NCBI GenBank assembly: GCA_040756735.1
Contig: JBFLYC010000024.1
Span: 1 to 54,624, forward strand
Source of the DNA: JBFLYC01 sp040756735
GTDB lineage: Bacteria; Bacillota; DSM-16504; Desulfitibacterales; Desulfitibacteraceae
Length of the DNA: 54,624 bases
Direction of reading: 5' to 3'
Each line of letters begins with the position of its first letter. The first letter of the stretch is position 1. Shown piece after piece: positions 7,201-15,740 of this stretch. The notes beneath the pieces were generated by a model. The model was not told where the DNA came from and searched no databases. It worked only from the letters and a program-made list of their open reading frames with translations. Made by a program: the position numbers and the translations under genes.

Positions 7201-7224
7201 AAAAGTTTGATTAAACTAACTTTT
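7201..7224. promoter_or_regulatory. Palindromic operator candidate ahead of the DtxR-family gene
   Basis: AAAAGTT and AACTTTT form perfect outer arms, and inside them AGTTT and AAACT form a second symmetric pair, over 24 bp. The site lies 23 bp before the TTG start. DtxR-family repressors bind AT-rich palindromes of about this size, so autoregulation is the simplest reading. Confidence 0.5.
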
Positions 7225-7353
7225 ATAATAAAAATACACTGGCCTTGCCCTTTTGTCAAGTCAATTTTTCCACTTTCATTTATCTTAACCCAAAACTGTA
7301 TTGACAATTCCTAATTAAGCATGTTATCAGCCAAATTTTTGAATAACACGAAA

Positions 7354-7383
7354 GCAGGCGGCATCATTCTTGATACCGCCTGC
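7354..7383 (-). terminator. Strong stem-loop terminator behind the methyltransferase gene
   Basis: The arms GCAGGCGG and CCGCCTGC are perfect and extended by ATCA/TGAT. On the minus strand the hairpin is followed by TTTCGTGTT. It lies 31 bp downstream of the methyltransferase stop and separates that operon from the metal-regulator gene. Confidence 0.7.
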
Positions 7384-7414
7384 GCACATAATCCTATCCG
7401 CAAATATTTAGATA

Positions 7415-8761
7415 TCAATACTTGCCGTATTTTAAGCCTGCATTAATCATGGCCTGCAGGTTTTCAGGTTCAGCATCGTCGAGGACAGCGCCATTTGAGA
7501 GGATAAACCCTCCATCCTGGGCTACATTTTCCATCAAAAACTTCACATACTCTTCTACCTGCTGCGGTGTTCCAGCCTTGAGCATTGATCCGGAAACGTT
7601 GCCTCCGAAACATGCCCTGCCTCCCAGGGCCTTTTTAACATTAACCATATCAGTTGTATCAAACATCCAGATTGTCTTTCCTTCAGGAATTTCCGGGTCA
7701 GCCAAGAATTCCAGCCTTTGATTGTAGCTTCCCTCAACAAACAAATAGGGAACCACTCCTTCATTAATCAAGCCCAGGATAACAGCTTTAAGAGTAGGCC
7801 AGTAAAACTTGGCAAAGTCATTATTGGACAGGAAACCATCTGCTCCCTTATGCAGCGGTATGAAGATTATTGGGTTGCGGTTAGCTGTAGCTGCCCTTAC
7901 TGCCATTTCAATATTGATGGGCACAAGTCTTTCCATTGCCTCTATGAGTTTCTTAGGACGGCGGAACATATCAAGCATTATAGGACGTGTACCCCTTAAG
8001 GTATCTCCCAGACTGTCAAAGGGGGCCTTGGTAAAACCACCCATAATTGAAGGAACTCCATGTGTTGCAGTATTTTTCCCATCAATTGCGGAAACAGCCC
8101 CTATCCATTCAAGGGCAGCTTGCCCTGCTTCCATGAGTTTCTTAAAGGATTCCTGTACCTGAGGTAAACCAATTGGGACCATAGATGCACCTACAAAGGG
8201 AAGCTCTATGATATCCGTCCAGGGAGATAGCATTTGCCATGGCGCGAATGCTCCAAAGGTACGCGGTAAATAATAACGCATCCAGTAAGCTGACGGATCA
8301 TTAATTAACAAATCATACTCTGTATCAAGCATGTACTCATCTTCAAGACACTGGTAGGGAGTATCAGGAGCTGTCCCATGCCCTGGCCATTGATAAAGCT
8401 TGTAATCAAGTATCTCAAAAACCTTACCCGGGCCCATAAGGAAACAGCTTACCAGGGTATCTCCCTTGAAATCTGCATGAAACTTTTTGAATGCTGTACC
8501 TAGTTTTTCATAATCATACATCATGTCCTGGGCAATAAAACCTGCATGAGTTGCTGGAAAAATACCAACCACCAGGTGGATGGGGACTCTCAAAGGCTTT
8601 TTCAGCTCAATTGCGTCTTTAATCATTTGAACTCGCTGTTTGTAATTCTGTTCTGCTTCTGGAGTAGCAAATTCAATGTTTGGATTCATTAAAATCCTGA
8701 AACGTTCCTCATACTTCTCCTGGGGTGAAAGCTTATCCCAGTTTTCAGTCAATTTCATCAT
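7415..8761 (-). CDS. Uroporphyrinogen decarboxylase-family corrinoid methyltransferase
   Basis: A 448-residue protein of the URO-D superfamily branch that includes MtaA/MtbA/CmuA-type methyltransferases rather than the heme enzyme. Such proteins move methyl groups between a substrate or tetrahydrofolate/coenzyme M and the Co of a corrinoid protein. Visible features are the barrel segment IFIPLHKGADGFLSN and the late Cys in GGRACFGGNVSGSML, candidates for the zinc-ligand region. The start overlaps the stop of the corrinoid-protein gene by one base (TAATG), so the two are translationally coupled and probably partners. O-demethylation or methylamine-type use is possible; the substrate cannot be read from sequence. 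Confidence 0.8.
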   Translation of the reverse strand: MMKLTENWDKLSPQEKYEERFRILMNPNIEFATPEAEQNYKQRVQMIKDAIELKKPLRVPIHLVVGIFPATHAGFIAQDMMYDYEKLGTAFKKFHADFKGDTLVSCFLMGPGKVFEILDYKLYQWPGHGTAPDTPYQCLEDEYMLDTEYDLLINDPSAYWMRYYLPRTFGAFAPWQMLSPWTDIIELPFVGASMVPIGLPQVQESFKKLMEAGQAALEWIGAVSAIDGKNTATHGVPSIMGGFTKAPFDSLGDTLRGTRPIMLDMFRRPKKLIEAMERLVPINIEMAVRAATANRNPIIFIPLHKGADGFLSNNDFAKFYWPTLKAVILGLINEGVVPYLFVEGSYNQRLEFLADPEIPEGKTIWMFDTTDMVNVKKALGGRACFGGNVSGSMLKAGTPQQVEEYVKFLMENVAQDGGFILSNGAVLDDAEPENLQAMINAGLKYGKY

Positions 8762-9405
8762 TAATTACCCCCCATCCACTTTTTCGCCAGGGAAACAGCT
8801 TCTACCGCATCCTGTCCCCAGCCGTCCGCACCAGTATATACTTTAATCTGGTCATTAATGGGAGCTCCGCCTATCATGATTTTAACCTTGTCCCTTAGTC
8901 CCGCATCTTCAATGGCTTTCACTGTACCCTTCATTTTATCAAAGGCTAAAGTAAGCAGTGCGCTTAGACCAACTATTTGAGGTTGATGCTCTTTTATCGC
9001 CTCTACAAATTTAGCTGCCGGTACGTCAACTCCAAGGTCATAAACTTTAAAGCCATTTATATCTAACATAAAAGACACAATATTTTTCCCGATATCATGA
9101 ATGTCACCCTGAACTGTACCCATAACAACTTTCCCTATATATTTGCTTTCATCATCCTCGCTTGCTTCATCTGCCATTTTAGCTTTTGTCAAACCTGATA
9201 TCTGCTTCAACATCTCACCTGTCAAGATTAACTCTGGCATAAAATACTCGCCTTGTTCATAGCGCTGCCCGATAATCTCCACTGCTTTACGACAGTAGTC
9301 AAGAATTACTATTGGGTCAACATTTTGCGCCAACAAATCCTCAACCAGCTTAACAGCCTCTTCCTCACGCATTGCAACAATGGCGTCTACCAATCTGTCT
9401 AACAT
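8761..9405 (-). CDS. Corrinoid (B12-binding) methyltransferase protein
   Basis: 214 residues with a helical cap (MtaC/MetH-cap type, residues 1-85) and a cobalamin-binding Rossmann domain. The B12 signature is complete: DIHDIG (the lower-ligand His in DxHxxG), VGLSALLT and IMIGGAP. It carries the methyl group between substrate methyltransferase and acceptor methyltransferase. The gene follows a consensus promoter at 9537-9565 and is coupled to the methyltransferase downstream. A GGGAGGATG site precedes the ATG. Confidence 0.93.
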   Translation of the reverse strand: MLDRLVDAIVAMREEEAVKLVEDLLAQNVDPIVILDYCRKAVEIIGQRYEQGEYFMPELILTGEMLKQISGLTKAKMADEASEDDESKYIGKVVMGTVQGDIHDIGKNIVSFMLDINGFKVYDLGVDVPAAKFVEAIKEHQPQIVGLSALLTLAFDKMKGTVKAIEDAGLRDKVKIMIGGAPINDQIKVYTGADGWGQDAVEAVSLAKKWMGGN

Positions 9406-9511
9406 AACATCCTCCCTCTAATAAAGTTTTGTACTTAAAATAATTATGTCCTTTAATTATGTCCTTTTCTTTGCCAGACTATGACTACCCTCCTTTTCAC
9501 ATTATTTTCTG

Positions 9512-9533
9512 AACAGTTAAAACATTTACTGTT
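9512..9533. promoter_or_regulatory. Inverted repeat at the transcription start, operator candidate
   Basis: AACAGT and ACTGTT form perfect 6-bp arms separated by 10 bp. The site lies just downstream of the -10 box at 9537-9542, covering the likely transcription start. The divergently placed regulator candidate is the GntR/UTRA protein at 10310-11089. A second shared sequence, GTTATATATA, occurs in the promoter (9545-9554) and before the gntR gene (11129-11138). Confidence 0.4.
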
Positions 9534-9536
9534 AAT

Positions 9537-9565
9537 ATTATATAGTTATATATAGAAGTTGTCAA
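9537..9565 (-). promoter_or_regulatory. Consensus sigma-A promoter for the corrinoid protein operon
   Basis: On the minus strand TTGACA (9565-9560), a 17-bp spacer and TATAAT (9542-9537) match the vegetative consensus perfectly. It drives the corrinoid protein and methyltransferase genes through a leader of about 125 nt. A promoter this strong implies that a repressor holds it down. Confidence 0.85.
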
Positions 9566-9611
9566 ACACGAAATCATATACAAAATCCACATGAATAGAC
9601 ATTCCGTAAAT

Positions 9612-10280
9612 CTATTTGTATGACAATGGAGTCTTTACAGCAACCAGCTGCTGGCAGAGGCGTACTCCTTCTATTGCATCATTACACCACAGGTCTGTAC
9701 CTACTGAATTGGCAACCTGCTTGTCTATTTGCCCACCACCAATAATAACTGGAATATTTTTTCTTATATTTGATGTTTCCTTCAATAAGGCAATGGTTTT
9801 CTTCATTTTATTATGGGAAACAGTTAATAATCCGGAAAGCCCGACAATATCAGGTTGAAGCTGTTGAACACTTTCTACAAACCTGGCAGGCGGCACATCC
9901 ACTCCCAGATCATACACTGTAAAACCATGGCAAGTAAGAAGAATATTTAAAATATTTTTCCCAAGGTCATGGATATCCTCTTGAACAGTGCCCAGCAATA
10001 CACTACCCTTAGAATCCTTGGAAGCCTGGCTTTTAAGTAAAGGTTGAACAATCGTCATGACCTGTCGAAATATCTCCCCTGCCATAATTAACGCTGCAAT
10101 ATAATATTGTCCCTGCTCATAACGTTCCCCAACAAGGCGCATTCCCTGTTGGCAATCATCAATGATGTATAGTGGGTCATCTCCAGCTTCAATTCGCTTT
10201 AGTACTAATTCACGCACAGCTTCTTCCTTTAAATCCCTGACACTTATTATTAATTGTTCTCTTTCCGTTATACATTTCAT
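9612..10280 (-). CDS. Second corrinoid (B12-binding) methyltransferase protein
   Basis: 222 residues with the same two-domain design as its neighbour: a helical cap, then the cobalamin domain with DIHDLG, VGLSGLLT and IIGGGQI. It diverges clearly from the first copy, so it may serve another methyltransferase. A GGAGGG site lies 11 nt upstream of the ATG, and the GntR-family gene ends 29 bp before it, so the two form an operon. No methyltransferase gene sits directly beside it. Confidence 0.92.
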   Translation of the reverse strand: MKCITEREQLIISVRDLKEEAVRELVLKRIEAGDDPLYIIDDCQQGMRLVGERYEQGQYYIAALIMAGEIFRQVMTIVQPLLKSQASKDSKGSVLLGTVQEDIHDLGKNILNILLTCHGFTVYDLGVDVPPARFVESVQQLQPDIVGLSGLLTVSHNKMKKTIALLKETSNIRKNIPVIIGGGQIDKQVANSVGTDLWCNDAIEGVRLCQQLVAVKTPLSYK

Positions 10281-10309
10281 AAACCAATTATCCCTCCGAA
10301 AGATGAACC

Positions 10310-11089
10310 TTAGATTGTTTCCTGGATTCCTACTGTTGTGTTAAATCGCAGCTTATCTCCCCCGCAAATAAACCATCCCCAGCTCACTGGTTTTTCATCA
10401 AAGTCATAAAAAATGTGTTCAATACGAAAAGCTGGAAAACCTTCATCTGCCATAAGCACCTGTGATTCTTCAGCAGTAATCACAGTAGCCTCAATGCTAA
10501 GTTCTCCTTTTTTGAACTCTGAGGAACCGGAGCAGTCGAAAAGTCCGCGCAGCGATGTCACTTCCATTTCAGATTCTACTATGGGGCGGGTTGGATCATA
10601 AATTATATATTCCTTGTGGTAGAAAAAGGGGTTCTTATCTTTTAGTAAAAGACGCCGAATAAAAATTAATGGTTCATTGAGCCGGACATCCAATTTTTGA
10701 ACCGTACGTTTCGTAGCTGCAACAATACGTGCTTCAAGAATTTTCACTGTGGTATTTTTGTCAGTAAAAAAATCCTGCAAATCCTTTAAATGAAAAGCAG
10801 CTGCTCCGAGCTTGATAGATCTTACAAAAGTCCCTCTACCTTGAATTGTGCTTGCAACTTTCTGGTCAATAAGTATATTGATAGCCCTTCTAACTGTCAT
10901 TGGGCTGACCTGATACTGACTGCAAAGCTGGGATTCTGAAGGCAGCTGATCCCCAGGGCGAAAAATACCAGAAGCAATCTGGTGCTTAATGATATTGACC
11001 AATTGCATATATGCCGGTTCATAAGAATCACGGTCAATACCTATAACTGAGTTAGAATTTAACCATCTTTTTTCCTGTTCCATTTCCAT
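10310..11089 (-). CDS. GntR/HutC-family transcriptional regulator with UTRA domain
   Basis: 259 residues. The N-terminal winged helix-turn-helix runs from PAYMQLVNIIKHQIASGIFR through PGDQLPSESQLCSQYQVSPM to GRGTFV (about residues 20-90). The rest is a UTRA ligand-binding domain of the HutC subfamily (FIRRLLLKDKNPFFYHKEYI). It is probably the repressor of the methyltransferase locus, responding to the methylated substrate or a product; that is inference from position. GAGGAG lies 7 nt before the ATG. Confidence 0.92.
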   Translation of the reverse strand: MEMEQEKRWLNSNSVIGIDRDSYEPAYMQLVNIIKHQIASGIFRPGDQLPSESQLCSQYQVSPMTVRRAINILIDQKVASTIQGRGTFVRSIKLGAAAFHLKDLQDFFTDKNTTVKILEARIVAATKRTVQKLDVRLNEPLIFIRRLLLKDKNPFFYHKEYIIYDPTRPIVESEMEVTSLRGLFDCSGSSEFKKGELSIEATVITAEESQVLMADEGFPAFRIEHIFYDFDEKPVSWGWFICGGDKLRFNTTVGIQETI

Positions 11090-11186
11090 TAGATACTCCT
11101 CACGGCTGTTAAATAACTTCTTAGCTTATATATATAACATAATAATAACAAATTATACTGGATAAATAAATAAAAAACCTGCCATA

Positions 11187-11219
11187 CAAAAACAGACCAC
11201 TTTCGTGGACAGTTTTTTT
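11187..11219 (-). terminator. Intrinsic terminator behind arsR
   Basis: CCAC-GAAA-GTGG, extended by imperfect pairs, is flanked by an A run on one side and a T run on the other in either orientation. It lies 12 bp past the ArsR stop and could work in both directions. Confidence 0.6.
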
Positions 11220-11230
11220 GCAGCACATGT

Positions 11231-11599
11231 CTAACCTTTTAGCCTTTCCTTAACCTCTTTGACTCTTTCATTTTTATCCAGATTGGCAAGCCTTTCATAC
11301 TCCTTTTCAAAACCTTGAAGGTCCAGCAAATCTGCTTCCACAAAGTCAATAAATTTACTCCATAAATCACTTAACTTTTCCTTATTCAAGGAGTAGAAAG
11401 TCCAATAACCTTCCCTGGTTTCTTCAACTAATTCAACTTCCTTCAAAATCCGCAAATGCTGGGAAACCCGGGGCTGCAGCATGCCTAAGACTTCGCTTAA
11501 TTCACAGACACACATGCTTCTTGCTGATAATAGTTTCATTATTCTAAGTCGCGTTGGCTCTCCTAAAGCCTTAAACCCTTTAAAAATTGCTTTATCCAT
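11231..11599 (-). CDS. ArsR/SmtB-family metal(loid)-responsive repressor
   Basis: A 122-residue winged-helix repressor: KALGEPTRLRIMKLL, then the sensor segment MCVCELSEVLG and the recognition helix QPRVSQHLRILKEVELVEE. The CVC pair at the start of helix 3 is the As(III)/Sb(III)-type sensor site of ArsR proteins. It is the last gene of a unit with a DUF318 permease (44 bp upstream) and a thioredoxin-like protein, so it probably regulates metalloid or metal export. Confidence 0.92.
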   Translation of the reverse strand: MDKAIFKGFKALGEPTRLRIMKLLSARSMCVCELSEVLGMLQPRVSQHLRILKEVELVEETREGYWTFYSLNKEKLSDLWSKFIDFVEADLLDLQGFEKEYERLANLDKNERVKEVKERLKG

Positions 11600-11643
11600 T
11601 TAAACCACCCCTGCACCGGTTTTATATTCAATAGTTTATCACA

Positions 11644-12816
11644 TTATCCTGCAAAACTGCCGTAGATCATTCCCGATATGGTAGCCATCAAAACTACGAG
11701 GGCAATATAAACTAAAGTCTTCTTGGTGCCCATTATGCTCCTGATCACCAGCATATTGGGCAGGCTAAGGGCCGGACCTGCCAACAATAAGGCCAAAGCA
11801 GGGCCTTTGCCCATGCCGGAACCTAATAGCCCTTGGAGAATAGGAACCTCAGTCAGCGTGGCAAAATACATTAAAGCCCCAATGAGTGATGCTGCAAGGT
11901 TAGCTCCCAGAGAATTTCCTCCTACGAAGCTTGATATCCACTGAGAGGGAATAATGCCTGCATCAGTGCCAGGTCTTCCCATAAGAAAACCGGCTGCCAA
12001 AACGCCCACCAGCAGCAGCGGCAGAATCTTCTGGGCAAAGTCCCAGGAAGAATCTACCCACTGTCTCAGTTCATCCTTTTGAAACCATTTTGCCAACATC
12101 AAGGCTAATAAACCCAGGAGCAGGATGGTTACAGGCCAATGTATCTGATACACCGCATGCCAAATGCCTTCAGGAGATGCCGGTTTTGCCCACGCAGCAA
12201 AGATAAGTATTAAAACCAGGGTGGCAAAATAACTAAGGTTTTGCAAACCAGTCCTGTTTTCTTGAAGTTGCGACCCATCTTCAAAATCAGCATTTTCTCT
12301 GGCCCCATCTTCTTTGCCGAAAACAAGGGACATAATAAGCCCGATTACCACTGCAAAAATTACCGCTCCAACTGCTCTAGCTACGCCAAACTCGAATCCA
12401 AGCACCCGGGCAGTCAAAATTATTGCAAGAACATTGATTGCCGGAGCAGAATAAAGAAATGCCACTGCCGGCCCTATGCCGGCGCCCCTCAGATAAAGTC
12501 CTGCAAAGAGCGGAAGTACTGTGCAGGAGCATACCGCCAGTATTGTTCCTGAAACAGAAGCTACTGAATAAGAAACCCACTTTTTAGCCCTGGCGCCAAA
12601 ATATTTTAGAACGGCATTTTGAGATATGAATATTGCTATGGCCCCTGCTATAAAAAAGGCGGGTATGAGACAGAACAAAACATGCTCTCTGGTATATTCG
12701 CCCAGCATTTTAAAAGATTCTAAAATAGCGCCTTCAACTTTGGAATTGTTGAAGGGAATAAAATACAATGCCAAGAAAGTTCCAACATAAATTAAGAGTT
12801 TTTGCAGTTCCCTCAT
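11644..12816 (-). CDS. DUF318/YraQ-family permease (ArsP-like)
   Basis: A 390-residue membrane protein with about 8-10 hydrophobic helices in two halves around a hydrophilic loop (near residues 170-195). The diagnostic segment is VCSCTVLPLFAGLYLRGAG followed by FLYSAPAINVLAI; the adjacent cysteines in a transmembrane helix are typical of the UPF0718/ArsP family, where members export trivalent organoarsenicals or divalent metals. With ArsR and a Cys-pair thioredoxin beside it, a metalloid exporter fits. Start: ATG 12816 (fifth codon after the first ATG at 12831), behind GGGAGAGA. Confidence 0.8.
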   Translation of the reverse strand: MRELQKLLIYVGTFLALYFIPFNNSKVEGAILESFKMLGEYTREHVLFCLIPAFFIAGAIAIFISQNAVLKYFGARAKKWVSYSVASVSGTILAVCSCTVLPLFAGLYLRGAGIGPAVAFLYSAPAINVLAIILTARVLGFEFGVARAVGAVIFAVVIGLIMSLVFGKEDGARENADFEDGSQLQENRTGLQNLSYFATLVLILIFAAWAKPASPEGIWHAVYQIHWPVTILLLGLLALMLAKWFQKDELRQWVDSSWDFAQKILPLLLVGVLAAGFLMGRPGTDAGIIPSQWISSFVGGNSLGANLAASLIGALMYFATLTEVPILQGLLGSGMGKGPALALLLAGPALSLPNMLVIRSIMGTKKTLVYIALVVLMATISGMIYGSFAG

Positions 12817-12860
12817 GACTATCTCTCCCATATATAAATTACCATATTTTTATCTGCTTA

Positions 12861-13040
12861 TTAATGCAGCGAAATTTAGCAATTAGCCAAGCCATGGGAG
12901 CGGAGCCATGGGAACGGTTCGAGCGTCACCTTGGCGCAGCGAAGATCCGAAGGGAAGACGATGGAACCGTCCCCATGGCGTAGAACCGTCCCCATGGCGC
13001 AGCGATGCCCATGGCTCAGCGATGCTATAAGTGCATTAAC
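12861..13040. repeat. Degraded copy of the MITE-like repeat (copy 1)
   Basis: The left part (GCAGCGAAATTTAGCAATTAGC spread over 12866-12887) and the internal inverted pair (GCCATGGGAACGGTTC near 12905 and GAACCGTCCCCATGGC at 12964-12979) match the two intact copies. A second GAACCGTCCCCATGGC follows, showing internal duplication. The outer terminal repeat TACTACAGCGAAA is changed and the right end is lost, although TTAATGCA and TGCATTAA now bracket it. It lies between the thioredoxin-like gene and the permease. A short hairpin AACACCC/GGGTGTT overlaps its right edge (13038-13059). Confidence 0.75.
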
Positions 13041-13071
13041 ACCCTGCTGTTAGGGTGTTAATAAATGAGCA

Positions 13072-13317
13072 CTATTTTGCCAATGCTGTGGCAATTATTT
13101 GAGAAACCTCACTTTTTGATGGGAGTTTTCCCGACATTTTTACTTCTCCGTCAATAACCAGGCCTGGTGTCAGCATAACCCCGCTTTTTACAATTTCTTT
13201 AATATCAGTTACTTTTGTAATGGTGGCATCCGCACCCATTTCCTGTACCACCTCTTTAACAATTGCCTCCAACTTATTACAATTGGCACATCCCGGTCCT
13301 AAAACCCTAATTTCCAT
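13072..13317 (-). CDS. Thioredoxin-like redox-active disulfide protein (MTH895 type)
   Basis: An 81-residue glutaredoxin/thioredoxin-fold protein with the motif GPGCANCNKLEAIVKE near the N-terminus, the cis-Pro region MLTPGLVIDGEV and no signal peptide. Small proteins of this type often accompany DUF318 permeases and ArsR regulators, probably handling metal(loid)-thiol chemistry. ATG 13317 is chosen because AGGGTGA lies just upstream; the frame is open three codons further. About 250 bp carrying a repeat separate it from the permease. Confidence 0.85.
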   Translation of the reverse strand: MEIRVLGPGCANCNKLEAIVKEVVQEMGADATITKVTDIKEIVKSGVMLTPGLVIDGEVKMSGKLPSKSEVSQIIATALAK

Positions 13318-13560
13318 TAAAATCACCCTGACTTTAGTTTTTTATAATCAAATAAGCATATTCTTATATAGTTATTATACATCTTTTAAAGAGTAATTTC
13401 AAGATTAGTTTCATCTCTTTAGTTTAAAATCTAAGCACATACAGCAGTATTGGACATCCATTAAGATTATTTTATTAGGATATTTTATTGCATTTCCCAG
13501 GTCTAGATGTTAAAACTATACTTAGACACCAAAAACTAGCTTCTTACAAAGGAGAATGTT

Positions 13561-15006
13561 ATGCGTTATAGAATTATTCTCGCCTCCATTTCCCGTTTGC
13601 TCCTGATTGTTGGAATATCCATGATTATACCTCTTCTATGGTCTCTCTGGTACAGTGATGGCAGTTGGCCCGCCTTTACCCTGTCCATGGCAGTGGTCAT
13701 TCCAGCGGGCTTGATCTTGTATTACTTTTTCCCTTTAGAACCTCAACGCCTTAGATATATAGACGGTTACTTTATTGTAACATTTTCCTGGATTATTGTA
13801 GTAATTTTAGGTACATTACCTTTCATTTTTTCCCATACCATGAATTTTACAGATGCTTTTTTTGAAACCATGTCAGGCTTTACTACTACCGGAGCAAGCA
13901 TTTTAACAGATATTGAATCATTGCCTGAAGGAATACTAATGTGGCGTGCACTAACCCAGTGGCTTGGAGGTATGGGAATAATTGTGCTTTTCGTTGCTTT
14001 AGCTTCCCAGTTTGGTCCCGGCGCCAATAGAATCTTCGGAGCTGAAGCCCCTGGTCCCACCGTGGAAAAATTTACACCCAGGATCAGCGAGACTGCAAAG
14101 TATTTATGGAAATTCTACATGATTTTTTCCGCTATTCAGATAGTTTTACTGTTCACTGCCGGCATGACTTTCTATGATTCCATGGCGCACACTTTCACAA
14201 CCATAGCCACAGGAGGCTTTTCAACTAAAAATGCCAGCATAGGTCATTATTTGGACAATCATTTTATCCAATTGATAATTACTTTTTTTATGTTACTTGG
14301 AGGAACAAACTTTGCTTTGTTTTATTTGGCCTGGCACGGAAAAAATGTAAAGGTTTTTTGGTACAGTGAGGAATTTAGGCTTTACATAAAAATAATGGGT
14401 GCAGCCACACTCCTTGTGCTGGCCAGTTTATATATGGCAAGACCCGACAACCATGGCATTTTACCAATCACTGCACTTTTTCAGGTAGTATCAATTCTAA
14501 CGACTACAGGTTATGCCACTGTGGACTATGACCTCTGGCCTGCCCTGGCAAGAAACGTCATGTTTGTCCTACTATTTATTGGAGGAAGCTTGGGTTCCAC
14601 TGCAGGAGGTATAAAAATTGGTAGAATTCTTATCCTCTTAAAATACACCTTTAACGAAGTAATCAGGTTCCTTCATCCCAGGTTGGTACGTGAAACCAAG
14701 GTCAACCAGTCATGTATAAGTGAACGGGTTGTAGCCAATACATTTGTTTTCTTCTTCGTTTATCTAACCATAGTTGCTCTTGGGACACTAGTCATGTCAG
14801 GCTTTAATATGGACCTGGAAAGTTCCTTATCTTCGGTGTTGGCCTGTATAGGAGTAATTGGACCAGGCCTTGGCGCTGTTGGCCCTGCTATGAATTATGC
14901 TGATATTCCCATGCTGGGAAAGTATTTTTTGAGTATTTTAATGTTAATAGGCCGCTTAGAAATATTTACAGTCTTAGTTCTTTTTTATCCTAGATTCTGG
15001 GACTAG
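13561..15006 (+). CDS. trkH: TrkH/KtrB-family potassium uptake channel subunit
   Basis: A 481-residue membrane protein of four fused M1-P-M2 units. The four selectivity-filter loops are visible: MSGFTTTGAS, TIATGGFST, ILTTTGYAT and CIGVIGPGLG. The SLGSTAGGIKIGR loop is also characteristic. It forms the K+ pore and normally works with a cytosolic TrkA/KtrA nucleotide-binding subunit; none is in the window. AAGGAG precedes the ATG. The 3' end overlaps the convergent comB gene by 17 bp. Confidence 0.93.
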   Translation: MRYRIILASISRLLLIVGISMIIPLLWSLWYSDGSWPAFTLSMAVVIPAGLILYYFFPLEPQRLRYIDGYFIVTFSWIIVVILGTLPFIFSHTMNFTDAFFETMSGFTTTGASILTDIESLPEGILMWRALTQWLGGMGIIVLFVALASQFGPGANRIFGAEAPGPTVEKFTPRISETAKYLWKFYMIFSAIQIVLLFTAGMTFYDSMAHTFTTIATGGFSTKNASIGHYLDNHFIQLIITFFMLLGGTNFALFYLAWHGKNVKVFWYSEEFRLYIKIMGAATLLVLASLYMARPDNHGILPITALFQVVSILTTTGYATVDYDLWPALARNVMFVLLFIGGSLGSTAGGIKIGRILILLKYTFNEVIRFLHPRLVRETKVNQSCISERVVANTFVFFFVYLTIVALGTLVMSGFNMDLESSLSSVLACIGVIGPGLGAVGPAMNYADIPMLGKYFLSILMLIGRLEIFTVLVLFYPRFWD

Positions 15007-15736
15007 CGGGCATTAATTGGATCCTAGGATAATAACAATTAGCTGCTACCCTGGGAACCTGGTTTATGATGTCTTTTTGTAAACAATAAACTACATCTCT
15101 TTCCATTCCCAGCATTTTAAGGTTTAAGCCGTGGGGACTTCTCAAAAGTATACCTTCTAAGTCTTTCTGCAGATAATCATAAAACTCCACTGCTTTAAAA
15201 CATTCATCATTAAAAACAGCATTTACATGTTGTTTTTTTATCAGCTTTAAAATATAACCAGCAAGCAAATAGTCTTCAAGGGAAAAAGTCCCCTTTGTAC
15301 CTGCACATGCTATAAGAATATCAGGAGAATCATTTAGACTGCTGGCAACAGCCCGGGCATTTAAAAATGCTGCAATTAGGATGGAAGATGCGCCACTACA
15401 GCTGTTTATCAAGGCTGTACCGTTAGTTGTGGTAAAGACCAGGATTTTTCCTGCGATATTACCAGCCTTATACTCCCTGGGGGAATTACCTAAATCATAT
15501 CCAGATATTTTCTCTCTTTTTCTTTCCCCGCCTAAAACAACCGCGCTGCCATACAAAGATCTAAGCTTTAACCCTGCTTGAGGTGTAGGCGCCACAATGA
15601 TTTCCCTGCAGCCGTTATTTAAAGCTGTAACCATGGTGCTGGTTGCTCTTAATACATCAATAACAATGACTGCTTTCTTTTTTAAGTTTTTCTTTAATGA
15701 TATATCCTCTTTTCTAATCACAATTTCAACATTCAT
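14990..15736 (-). CDS. comB: 2-phosphosulfolactate phosphatase (ComB family)
   Basis: 248 residues. Family motifs: VIDVLRATSTMVTAL near the start, GGERKREKISGYDLGNSP, FTTTNGTALI and CAGTKGTFSLEDYLLAG. ComB removes phosphate from 2-phosphosulfolactate with Mg2+ and belongs to the coenzyme M route in methanogens; in Clostridia isolated copies occur and their role is unclear. Start ATG 15736 is preferred over the ATG at 15760 because AAAGGGG precedes it and the family begins there. It lies 4 bp downstream of the YqhV-like gene, so they form an operon. Confidence 0.88.
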   Translation of the reverse strand: MNVEIVIRKEDISLKKNLKKKAVIVIDVLRATSTMVTALNNGCREIIVAPTPQAGLKLRSLYGSAVVLGGERKREKISGYDLGNSPREYKAGNIAGKILVFTTTNGTALINSCSGASSILIAAFLNARAVASSLNDSPDILIACAGTKGTFSLEDYLLAGYILKLIKKQHVNAVFNDECFKAVEFYDYLQKDLEGILLRSPHGLNLKMLGMERDVVYCLQKDIINQVPRVAANCYYPRIQLMPASPRI

Positions 15737-15740
15737 ATAT

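Noticed and set aside
14990..15006. Overlap of trkH and comB as a sign of mis-annotation
   Set aside because: Both ends match their families; a 17-bp convergent overlap of real genes is ordinary.
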